From: Nitrolancea sp040255925
Lineage (GTDB): Bacteria > Chloroflexota > Chloroflexia > Thermomicrobiales > Thermomicrobiaceae
Assembly (NCBI GenBank): GCA_040255925.1
Contig: JBDZVX010000100.1
Span: 1 to 9,083, forward strand
Direction of reading: 5' to 3'
Length of the DNA stretch: 9,083 nt
Below are positions 1-5,318 of the stretch, piece by piece (the first letter of the stretch is position 1; every line of letters starts with the position of its first letter). The position numbers were made by a program, and so were the translations under genes. Under the pieces are notes generated by a model. The model saw only the letters and a program-made list of their open reading frames with translations, was not told the origin of the DNA and made no database searches.

Positions 1-1827
1 AAACGTCCTCGCCAACGTCAGCGCTCCGGCGAGTCGCAAGAGCAGCAAGATCTCACCTGGCGAAGGATGGATCTCCACATCCACACGCCAGCGTCGGCCG
101 ACTATCAGGAACACGGCGTAAGTCTCATCCATATCCTCCAGAAGGCAGAAGCCCGCGGAATCGATATCCTGGCATTCGCTGACCACAACACGGTCAGCGG
201 TTACGCACGAATGTGGCGAGAGATCGAGGATCTCGAAATGCTCGAGTCCTTGGAACGTCTCTCACCAGATGAGGCCAAGCTCCTGACAGAATACCGCCGG
301 CTTCTCAACCGGATACTGCTGCTTCCCGGTTTCGAGTTCACCGCCACGTTTGGATTCCACATCCTCGCGATTTTCCCGGAAGATACGTCCATCCGGAAGC
401 TCGAGCATGTGCTGCTTCAGCTCAATATCCCGGAGGACAAGCTTGACAAGGGCTCGAGTGAAGTGGGGGCCACGACCGATGTCCTCCACACCTACGAAAT
501 CCTGCATAACGCGGGAGCCATCGTGATCGGTGCCCACGTCAACTCAACCCACGGGATCGCGATGCAAGGGTTTCCCTTCGGCGGTCAAACGAAGATCTCC
601 TACACCCAGAGTCCACACCTCCATGCGCTTGAGGCAACCGATCTCGAAAGCACCAGCCGTCGGAGCACGGCACGGTTCTTCAACGGGACCAAGCCCGAAT
701 ATCCGCGGCGGATGCATTGTGTTCAGGGGTCCGACGCCCATCGACTCACCCGTGACCCAGATCGCGAGTCCAACCTTGGGGTTGGCGACCGGATGACCGA
801 AGTGTTGTTGCCGGAGACCAGCTTCCGGGCTCTGCGGGAACTCCTGGAAAGCGATGACTTCACGCATATCCGGCCCTCCCGGCCATCAGAGATGCCATTC
901 GATTTCACCCTGTCGGCCCGGGAAGAGGGAAACAATATCGTCCAGGCGTTCCATGAGCGGCTTCCAAGCCGCCGGAGCCGGTCCAATCCGTTGCTCAAAG
1001 ATATCGTTGCCTTCTCGAACACCAACGGGGGTACGATCTTCATCGGACTCGACGCTAATCCGGCCAAAGACATTTCCGGTGTCTCCCAGGCAAAGGAAGC
1101 AGCCGATCGCCTGCGGGACGACATCGCGCGGTTCATCTCGCCTCCCCCGGCCGCGTCGGTTGCCGTGCATCCGACGGGCGACAAGGAGATCCTCGTTATT
1201 ACGGTACCGCAAGGGGAAGAAAAGCCCTACGCCCTCATCAATGGCGAGATCTATGTGCGCCAGGAATCCGAGACGGCGGTCGCGATGCGCGACGAAATCG
1301 TCCAAATGGTCAAAGCATCGCTCGGCATCGAAGAAAAACCAGCCGCGGACGCCATCGAGTGCCTGCCGCTGGGATCGGCGGAACTGGCTCCATCGGAACA
1401 CGGGGTGGAGAGCGATGGCACGACCGATGAATGCGCGGTCGCACTACCGCGGACCGGTGTGGAGATCGTCAAGTCAGAAGAACGGGACGGCGTCACCTTT
1501 CATGCCATGCGTGATCTCCGCAACATGAAGGTCGTGCATAACGTCACCCGTGATTCAGCCCGGCGCCTGTGGCGCTACGCGATCACGCAGAAAGAGTCCA
1601 GCCCGGCAGATCCCACCAGCATCGACTGGCAGGGATCGATCGGATTCCTCCGCCTCCATAAACAGCGTGGCGGCGCGGTCCGGTACGATCTTGCATTCCG
1701 GGATAATGGCGACATTCGCGTGTTCTACGGCGTAACCGACGAGGGTATCGACGATCTGTGGCGCTCCGCGCTCCAGCACTGGGTACCTCCAGCCGTGAAA
1801 GAACCGGCAGCGGCCACCGCAGAGTGA
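1..1827 (+). CDS. PHP-domain / Schlafen AlbA_2 fusion protein, 5' end outside window
   Basis: Residues are numbered from the ATG at 67. Residues 1-270 are a PHP (polymerase and histidinol phosphatase) domain with its metal ligands visible: H4 and H6 (DLHIHTPAS), D39-H40 (ADHNT), E90, H98, H157 and D223/H225 (GSDAH). Residues 280-415 match the Schlafen AlbA_2 fold, with KDIVAFSNTNGGTIFIGLD at about 311-329 and YVRQES at 396-401. An acidic linker (about 421-460) leads to a module at 464-573 that I do not recognise, rich in Arg, Trp and Tyr. PHP domains are metal-dependent phosphoesterases; AlbA_2 domains bind nucleic acid, and related mammalian Schlafens cleave tRNA. A nucleic-acid or nucleotide hydrolase is therefore plausible, but the substrate is unknown. 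The frame stays open to base 1 with a basic, Gln-rich stretch, has no other start codon, and the ATG at 67 has no well-spaced ribosome site, so translation probably begins upstream of the window. A terminator follows, so this gene ends its transcription unit. Confidence 0.85.
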   Translation, partial: KRPRQRQRSGESQEQQDLTWRRMDLHIHTPASADYQEHGVSLIHILQKAEARGIDILAFADHNTVSGYARMWREIEDLEMLESLERLSPDEAKLLTEYRRLLNRILLLPGFEFTATFGFHILAIFPEDTSIRKLEHVLLQLNIPEDKLDKGSSEVGATTDVLHTYEILHNAGAIVIGAHVNSTHGIAMQGFPFGGQTKISYTQSPHLHALEATDLESTSRRSTARFFNGTKPEYPRRMHCVQGSDAHRLTRDPDRESNLGVGDRMTEVLLPETSFRALRELLESDDFTHIRPSRPSEMPFDFTLSAREEGNNIVQAFHERLPSRRSRSNPLLKDIVAFSNTNGGTIFIGLDANPAKDISGVSQAKEAADRLRDDIARFISPPPAASVAVHPTGDKEILVITVPQGEEKPYALINGEIYVRQESETAVAMRDEIVQMVKASLGIEEKPAADAIECLPLGSAELAPSEHGVESDGTTDECAVALPRTGVEIVKSEERDGVTFHAMRDLRNMKVVHNVTRDSARRLWRYAITQKESSPADPTSIDWQGSIGFLRLHKQRGGAVRYDLAFRDNGDIRVFYGVTDEGIDDLWRSALQHWVPPAVKEPAAATAE

Positions 1828-1870
1828 CCGCGAGCACGCTGCTTTTGACTCCAATGCGCTGACGAAACAG

Positions 1871-1900
1871 GCCGGCCCTTCGGGGCCGGCTTCCTTAATT
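1871..1900 (+). terminator. Rho-independent terminator after the PHP-AlbA_2 gene
   Basis: A perfect 8-bp GC stem (GCCGGCCC at 1871-1878 with GGGCCGGC at 1883-1890) is closed by a TTCG loop in the very stable C(UUCG)G context. The T-rich tract TTCCTTAATTTT follows. It begins 43 bases after the stop codon and separates this gene from the ArsR operon. Confidence 0.85.
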
Positions 1901-1926
1901 TTGACCATCACACCCAGCCCGGCCAC

Positions 1927-1956
1927 TTGACAGGTAAGTATTTGCTTACGTATACT
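1927..1956 (+). promoter_or_regulatory. Sigma-70-type promoter of the ArsR operon
   Basis: A perfect -35 box TTGACA lies at 1927-1932 and a -10 box TATACT (5 of 6) at 1951-1956, separated by 18 bases. Transcription would start near 1963-1964, which is the GTG start codon of the ArsR gene. This predicts a leaderless or nearly leaderless mRNA, and no ribosome-binding sequence is visible before that GTG. Confidence 0.75.
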
Positions 1957-1957
1957 T
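1934..1957. promoter_or_regulatory. Putative ArsR operator: inverted repeats inside the promoter
   Basis: Two overlapping inverted repeats lie between and over the promoter boxes. GTAAG (1934-1938) pairs with CTTAC (1945-1949), and AAGTAT (1936-1941) pairs with ATACTT (1952-1957). A dimeric repressor bound here would block RNA polymerase, the usual autoregulation of ArsR operons. Which repeat is the real site cannot be settled from sequence alone. Confidence 0.5.
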
Positions 1958-1963
1958 CCGGAC

Positions 1964-2278
1964 GTGGAACAGAGCGTGGATGTCTTCGAAGCGATTGCCC
2001 ACCCGGTGAGGCGGGACCTCCTGGATCAACTGGCGAACGGTGAGTGTTCGGTCAGCGATCTCGCCCGGCCGTTCGCGGTCAGCCGGCCGGCGATCTCGCA
2101 GCATCTCCGGATTTTGCGAGAGGCTGGGTTGGTCACCGAACGGAAGGTGGGGCGGCAACGGCTGTATCAGCTCCAAGCAGCACCGCTCTCCCACGTGAGC
2201 GAATGGACCAGGAAATACGAACGGTTTTGGCCCGAGCGCCTCGACGCGCTCGGGAAGTACCTTGAGGAGCAGCCGTGA
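1964..2278 (+). CDS. ArsR/SmtB-family winged-helix transcriptional repressor
   Basis: This 104-residue protein has the usual ArsR length. The N-terminal helix reads VFEAIAHPVRRDLLDQL (7-23). The helix-turn-helix is at about 29-53 (SVSDLARPFAVSRPAISQHL plus RIL), followed by the wing (EAGLVTERKVGRQRLYQL, 53-70). The C-terminal EWTRKYERFWPERLDALGKYL is typical of ArsR regulators paired with SRPBCC proteins. The usual metal-sensing motif ELCVCDL is absent: the matching region is GECSVSDL with one cysteine (C28), so it is unlikely to sense arsenic or zinc that way. It is first in a three-gene operon and its stop overlaps the next start. GTG at 1964 was chosen because it coincides with the predicted transcription start; GTG at 1976 is the alternative. 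It probably represses its own operon; the inducer is unknown. Confidence 0.9.
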   Translation: MEQSVDVFEAIAHPVRRDLLDQLANGECSVSDLARPFAVSRPAISQHLRILREAGLVTERKVGRQRLYQLQAAPLSHVSEWTRKYERFWPERLDALGKYLEEQP

Positions 2279-2736
2279 CGCGAGACGCGATCGTCCACGA
2301 GGTTATCTATCCACATCCGGTATGGAAAGTCTGGCGGGCGCTGACGGACTCCGCCGCGATGGCCGAGTGGCTGATGCCGAACGATTTTCAGCCCCAGCTC
2401 GGCCACCGTTTCACCTTCCGGAGGGATCAGGGCAACGACTGGAAGGGCGTCGTCGAATGCGAGGTCGTTGAGATCGTCGAATCACGGCGGCTTGCGTTTA
2501 CCTGGCTGGGCCGTGGATTGGCGTTTCCGACCACGCTGGTGACCTTCGTGCTCGAACCGGTCGAAAACGGAACGCGCCTCCGGCTCGAACACACCGGATT
2601 CGCGGCCGGTGGTCCGAAGTTTCTGTCTATACGCGACATCCTCGACTCTGGCTGGGGCAGCAACGTGCTCCGGCGCAGGTTACCCGAACTGCTGGATCAA
2701 TGGAGTGAGCTATCGGAAGGGAAGGCGAATTCATGA
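2275..2736 (+). CDS. SRPBCC-family protein (AHSA1 / activator of Hsp90 ATPase-like)
   Basis: This 153-residue single-domain protein has the AHSA1-type SRPBCC (START-like) fold. VIYPHPVWKVWRALTDSAAMAEWLMP (about 10-35) is the characteristic first strand and helix with the WRAL and EWL signature. Strands follow through GHRFTFR and CEVVEIVESRRLAFTW, and FVLEPVENGTRLRLEHTGF (91-109) is the usual late strand pair before the long C-terminal helix. The fold forms a hydrophobic pocket for small ligands; cytoplasmic ligand binding is likely, but neither ligand nor any enzymatic activity can be read from the sequence. GTG at 2275 overlaps the ArsR stop by 4 bases and has a good GAGGAG ribosome site at 2264-2269. 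ArsR-SRPBCC-VOC neighbourhoods are common in soil bacteria, which suggests a shared small-molecule response. Confidence 0.88.
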   Translation: MTRDAIVHEVIYPHPVWKVWRALTDSAAMAEWLMPNDFQPQLGHRFTFRRDQGNDWKGVVECEVVEIVESRRLAFTWLGRGLAFPTTLVTFVLEPVENGTRLRLEHTGFAAGGPKFLSIRDILDSGWGSNVLRRRLPELLDQWSELSEGKANS

Positions 2737-3110
2737 TCAAGAAAGTCCGCCTGGCGGGAGTACCCGTAAGCGATCAGAATGCCGCGCTCGATTTCTACAC
2801 GAACAAGCTTGGGTTCGAGGTCCAAACCGATATCACCATGGGAAACGGCTATCGCTGGATCGAGGTCGTGCCGCCGGGCGCCGATACCGCGCTGACGCTT
2901 TTCAAGCCATACCCCGGACAGGATGGCGGTGGCAGCAGCTCCCAGCCAAGCATCGTCTTCGGAACCGACGATATCGATGCCACCTATGAAGAGCTAAGCG
3001 CAAAGGGCGTGGAGTTCGTCGAGGCGCCGGCGATGCAGCCATGGGGCGTCAAGCAGGCGATCTTCCGCGATCCAGATGGACATTCGTTCGTCCTCGTCGA
3101 ACAGCTCTGA
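2733..3110 (+). CDS. VOC-family (glyoxalase / bleomycin-resistance-like) protein
   Basis: This 125-residue protein carries the paired beta-alpha-beta-beta-beta VOC modules. The first runs about 5-58 (AALDFYTNKLGFEV at 17-30) and the second 73-124 (IDATYEELSAKGVEF, then FRDPDGHSFVLVE at 111-123). VOC proteins use a dimer-lined pocket for metal-dependent isomerase or dioxygenase chemistry or for sequestering toxins. The first-strand histidine that normally binds metal is replaced (LAGVPVSD at 7-14), while the terminal glutamate E123 is kept. Metal catalysis is therefore uncertain and a binding or resistance role is possible. The ATG overlaps the preceding stop by 4 bases, with ribosome site GAAGG at 2721-2725. 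The stop lies only 9 bases from the stop of the convergent translin-like gene, and I see no clear terminator between them. Confidence 0.88.
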   Translation: MIKKVRLAGVPVSDQNAALDFYTNKLGFEVQTDITMGNGYRWIEVVPPGADTALTLFKPYPGQDGGGSSSQPSIVFGTDDIDATYEELSAKGVEFVEAPAMQPWGVKQAIFRDPDGHSFVLVEQL

Positions 3111-3119
3111 ATCCCATCG

Positions 3120-3785
3120 TCAACCGGCGTTACCCGGCTCGGCCGTGCGCAGCACCGCTTCCGCGCGGCCGAGCGCCTCGGTCAACGTGTGCTGCTGGAG
3201 CGCCAAGGTGAGATCCCCACGCGTCCGCTCCAGCACACCCCGCACCATATCGGTCGTCCGGCGAAGCCCGCCGGTCACGGCATCGGGAAAATCGACCGAC
3301 ACCAGGAGACCGTAGATCTCGTCCATCACTACCAACGCCTGCTCGGCACGGGCGAGTTCTCCCCGCCGGATGGCATCGAGCGAAAAGCGGCGAAGCTCGC
3401 CGGCCGCCTCCCCCAGCCCGTTGAGGTAGACCGCGTCCTCGACGCCCAGGTCGTCCGGGCCGGGTATGCCACGGCCGCTGATAATCCCGGAGGTGATTCG
3501 AGCCTCGGCGTACTCCTTCTGGGAATCCTGGACGTAGCCGGACCAGTAAATGCTCGGATAAAAGGTGAGATCGCGCACCAAAGCGGCCTGGAGTTCCCCT
3601 GCCTCCTGGAGGAGCGAATCCGCGGTGTCGAACTCACCCCGGTGGACCGCGCGAATCGCATTCGCGCACAGCCGGATACTCCGGCGTGTTTCCGCCAGCG
3701 CCCGCTCCCGCGCCGCGTTAACGCCCTCCAACCGGCCAACCGCCGCCTCACCAATGGCCGCGATCCGGTTCGCATCCACCGTCAT
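3120..3785 (-). CDS. Translin/TRAX-family protein (probable nucleic-acid-binding ribonuclease)
   Basis: This 221-residue, mostly alpha-helical protein matches the translin family as found in archaea. RRSIRLCANAIRAVHRGEFDTADSLL (about 34-59) is the early helix pair, and SQKEYAEA (88-95) corresponds to LQEYVEA of human TRAX. YLNGLGEAAGELRRFSLDAI (120-139) corresponds to TRAX [20 protein letters not shown], and FPDAVTGGLRRTTDMVRGVLERTRGDLTLA (166-195) matches the archaeal C-terminus. TRAX is the catalytic subunit of the C3PO ribonuclease; its acidic residues align with E91, E94, E126 (Asp in TRAX) and E130, so a nuclease is plausible. ATG at 3785 was chosen over the in-frame ATG at 3839 because AAGGAGG lies 5 bases before it. 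It is divergent from the tRNA-Arg gene and convergent with the VOC gene. Family assignment is from remembered sequences and needs a profile search. Confidence 0.8.
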   Translation of the reverse strand: MTVDANRIAAIGEAAVGRLEGVNAARERALAETRRSIRLCANAIRAVHRGEFDTADSLLQEAGELQAALVRDLTFYPSIYWSGYVQDSQKEYAEARITSGIISGRGIPGPDDLGVEDAVYLNGLGEAAGELRRFSLDAIRRGELARAEQALVVMDEIYGLLVSVDFPDAVTGGLRRTTDMVRGVLERTRGDLTLALQQHTLTEALGRAEAVLRTAEPGNAG

Positions 3786-3790
3786 CTGCT

Positions 3791-3797
3791 CCTCCTT
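3791..3797 (-). promoter_or_regulatory. Strong ribosome-binding site fixing the translin-like start
   Basis: AAGGAGG reads on the minus strand, five bases before the ATG at 3785-3783. It is a near-perfect match to the anti-Shine-Dalgarno and rules against the longer reading that begins at 3839. Confidence 0.85.
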
Positions 3798-3896
3798 GCA
3801 TTTCGAAACCAACCGGCAGTCTACCACGCGGCCATGCACACCCGTTAGTTGCCCTTGCCGCGGGAACGGTCATAAACGGTAAGAACCATCGGATTA

Positions 3897-3905
3897 TGGT
3901 ATACT
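3897..3905 (+). promoter_or_regulatory. Extended -10 promoter of the tRNA-Arg gene
   Basis: TGGTATACT at 3897-3905 combines an extended TGn element with the -10 box TATACT (5 of 6). The expected -35 position (about 3877-3882, CGGTAA) is poor, so the extended element probably compensates. Transcription would start near 3912, leaving a 5' leader of about 33 bases for RNase P to remove. Confidence 0.55.
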
Positions 3906-3921
3906 CCCGGTCGCTTGACCG

Positions 3922-3945
3922 TGGCGCGCGCCATGGGAACCCATG
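3922..3945. repeat. Two abutting palindromes in the tRNA 5' leader
   Basis: TGGCGCGCGCCA (3922-3933) is a perfect 12-base palindrome. CATGGGAACCCATG (3932-3945) is a 6-bp inverted repeat with a 2-base centre, and its last base is the first base of the mature tRNA. They may fold in the leader RNA or bind protein; no function can be assigned from sequence. Confidence 0.5.
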
Positions 3946-4017
3946 CCCTCGTAGCTCAATGGACAGAGCACTTGGCTTCGGACCAAGGGGTTGGGGGTTC
4001 GAATCCCTCCGAGGGTA
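3945..4017 (+). tRNA. tRNA-Arg (anticodon UCG)
   Basis: The 73 bases fold into a full cloverleaf. The acceptor stem is GCCCTCG/CGAGGGT (3945-3951 with 4010-4016, one G-U pair at 1-72). The D stem is GCTC/GAGC with GG in the loop, the anticodon stem CTTGG/CCAAG, the variable loop 5 bases, and the T arm GGGGG/CCCTC around TTCGAAT. The anticodon loop CTTCGGA (3976-3982) gives TCG at 3978-3980, reading CGA and perhaps CGG. A20, an identity element for bacterial arginyl-tRNA synthetase, is present in the D loop. CCA is not encoded: base 73 is A and CGA follows, so CCA must be added after transcription. It has its own promoter and terminator. Confidence 0.95.
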
Positions 4018-4028
4018 CGAAGCATCAA

Positions 4029-4056
4029 CGGGCAGGCCCGCGCCTGCCCGCTTTTT
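4029..4056 (+). terminator. Rho-independent terminator of the tRNA gene
   Basis: A 9-bp GC stem (CGGGCAGGC at 4029-4037 with GCCTGCCCG at 4042-4050) with a 4-base loop is followed by CTTTTT at 4051-4056. It starts 12 bases after the tRNA and ends 29 bases before cinA, so cinA either depends on read-through or has a promoter overlapping the tRNA. Confidence 0.9.
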
Positions 4057-4085
4057 GTCCGCGCGACCGATCAACCGGAGAAACC

Positions 4086-5318
4086 ATGCGAGCGGCGATT
4101 CTCTCGATCGGCTCGGAGCTGATCGACGGCTTTCTCACCGATACCAACGCCACCTTCCTGGCGCGGGAGCTGGTGGAGCTTGGCATTGAGCTCACCAGCG
4201 TCTTCCAGGTCGGTGACGACCGCCGCCGGATCACGCGGGCACTTCGCCGGGCATGGGAGGACGCCGACCTGGCGATCACGACCGGCGGCCTCGGTCCCAC
4301 TGAGGACGATCTGACCCGCGAAGCAATCGCCGATCTCCTTGGCGAGTCGCCCAGCGTCGATCCCGGTTTGCTCGACGCCCTCGAAGCCTATTTTGCCGCT
4401 CGTGGCACCTCGATGCCACCGAGCAACATCAAGCAGGCCTGGCTGATCCCATCCGCCACCGGGCTTCCCAATCCGCTCGGGACTGCTCCCGGCTGGTACG
4501 TCCAGCGTGATGACCGGTTCATCGTCTCGATGCCGGGAGTCCCACGGGAGATGCGGCGGATGTGGCGTGAGCAAGCCGTGCCCCGGCTTGCATCGCTCCT
4601 CGGGGACCGGGTCGTCGTCTCCCGCACGTTGAAGGCGATCGGGATCGGAGAATCAGCCGCCGAGGAGATGATCCTCGACGTCATCCACCGGGAGCATCCC
4701 AGGGTTGCCACTTACGCGAAGAACGACGGGCTGCACATCCGGATTACCGCGATCACCCAGAATCGTGAAGAAGCTGAGCAAGCCGTCTCCCGGACCGAGC
4801 AGGAGATTCGCCAGATCCTCAGCGAGTACATCTACGGCGATGACCAGGTGAGCCTCGCTCAGGCGCTGCTGGCTCCGCTTGAGACCACACGGGAGACGCT
4901 CGCGACCAGCGATGCCGGCTCAGGCGGCTTCCTGGCCGCTCTTTTCTCCAGTGACCCGGGCGTGGACGCGCGGTATCGTGGGGGACTGGTTCGCACCTAT
5001 GAACAGGCGGCGGCCACCAGTGGAGTCGATCCTGATCTACTGGGCGGTACAAGAGAAATCGCGGCACGAGAGGCCGAGGTGGCCCGCTCGCTCCTCGAAG
5101 CCGATCTTGGATTGGCGCTGGTCGTCCGGCTGAACGGCAACGCCGGCCGGGACCGGACGCGGGCGGATATCGCGCTCTGCCTGATCGCTGGAACATCAAT
5201 CACTGAGCGCCAGCACGAACTGGTTGCTGCCTCGACCGAGATCAGGCGACGGGCCGGTCTATGGGCGGCCGACTTCCTCCGCGACTCGCTCGGTAGCAAC
5301 GGTCGCCGGAACGGCTGA
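4086..5318 (+). CDS. cinA: CinA-family protein with degenerate C-terminal amidase domain
   Basis: The 410 residues have normal CinA length. Residues 1-170 are the MoCF/COG1058 domain (ADP-ribose pyrophosphatase activity is known in the family), with AILSIGSELIDGFLTDTNATFLARELVELG at the start and the signature TTGGLGPTEDDLTREAIA (65-82); a linker domain follows to about 255. Residues 256-405 align with the PncC nicotinamide-mononucleotide deamidase domain by order and length (GVDPDLLGG at 313-321). However, the usual AESCTGG signature reads SDAGSGG (275-281), with the conserved serine replaced by alanine, and the usual TGIAGPGG loop reads RLNGNAGRDR (348-357). Deamidase activity is probably lost, while the pyrophosphatase domain looks intact. 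Start ATG 4086 has GGAG at 4077-4080; the frame is open further upstream only through the tRNA. The 3' end overlaps the convergent glycosyltransferase by 60 bases. Confidence 0.93.
   Translation: MRAAILSIGSELIDGFLTDTNATFLARELVELGIELTSVFQVGDDRRRITRALRRAWEDADLAITTGGLGPTEDDLTREAIADLLGESPSVDPGLLDALEAYFAARGTSMPPSNIKQAWLIPSATGLPNPLGTAPGWYVQRDDRFIVSMPGVPREMRRMWREQAVPRLASLLGDRVVVSRTLKAIGIGESAAEEMILDVIHREHPRVATYAKNDGLHIRITAITQNREEAEQAVSRTEQEIRQILSEYIYGDDQVSLAQALLAPLETTRETLATSDAGSGGFLAALFSSDPGVDARYRGGLVRTYEQAAATSGVDPDLLGGTREIAAREAEVARSLLEADLGLALVVRLNGNAGRDRTRADIALCLIAGTSITERQHELVAASTEIRRRAGLWAADFLRDSLGSNGRRNG

Noticed and set aside
854..1528. Second plus-strand frame inside the PHP-AlbA_2 gene
   Set aside because: Arg/Ser/Pro-rich composition typical of an out-of-frame reading of GC-rich DNA; the main frame carries clear domains.
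3138..3173. Inverted repeat CTCGGCCG/CGGCCGAG as a terminator for the convergent VOC and translin genes
   Set aside because: It lies within the translin-like coding end, has a 20-base loop and no T tract on either strand; GC-rich coding DNA often contains such repeats.
3786..3839. 18-residue N-terminal extension of the translin-like protein (ATG at 3839)
   Set aside because: The AAGGAGG site at 3791-3797 would lie inside the coding region, and it fits the ATG at 3785 perfectly.
3189..3848. Plus-strand open frame of 219 codons opposite the translin-like gene
   Set aside because: It has no ribosome site or recognisable domain, while the minus-strand frame matches a known family and has a strong start.
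3915..4085. In-frame N-terminal extension of cinA starting at 3915
   Set aside because: It would read through the whole tRNA-Arg gene and its terminator; the ATG at 4086 has a ribosome site and begins exactly at the CinA domain.
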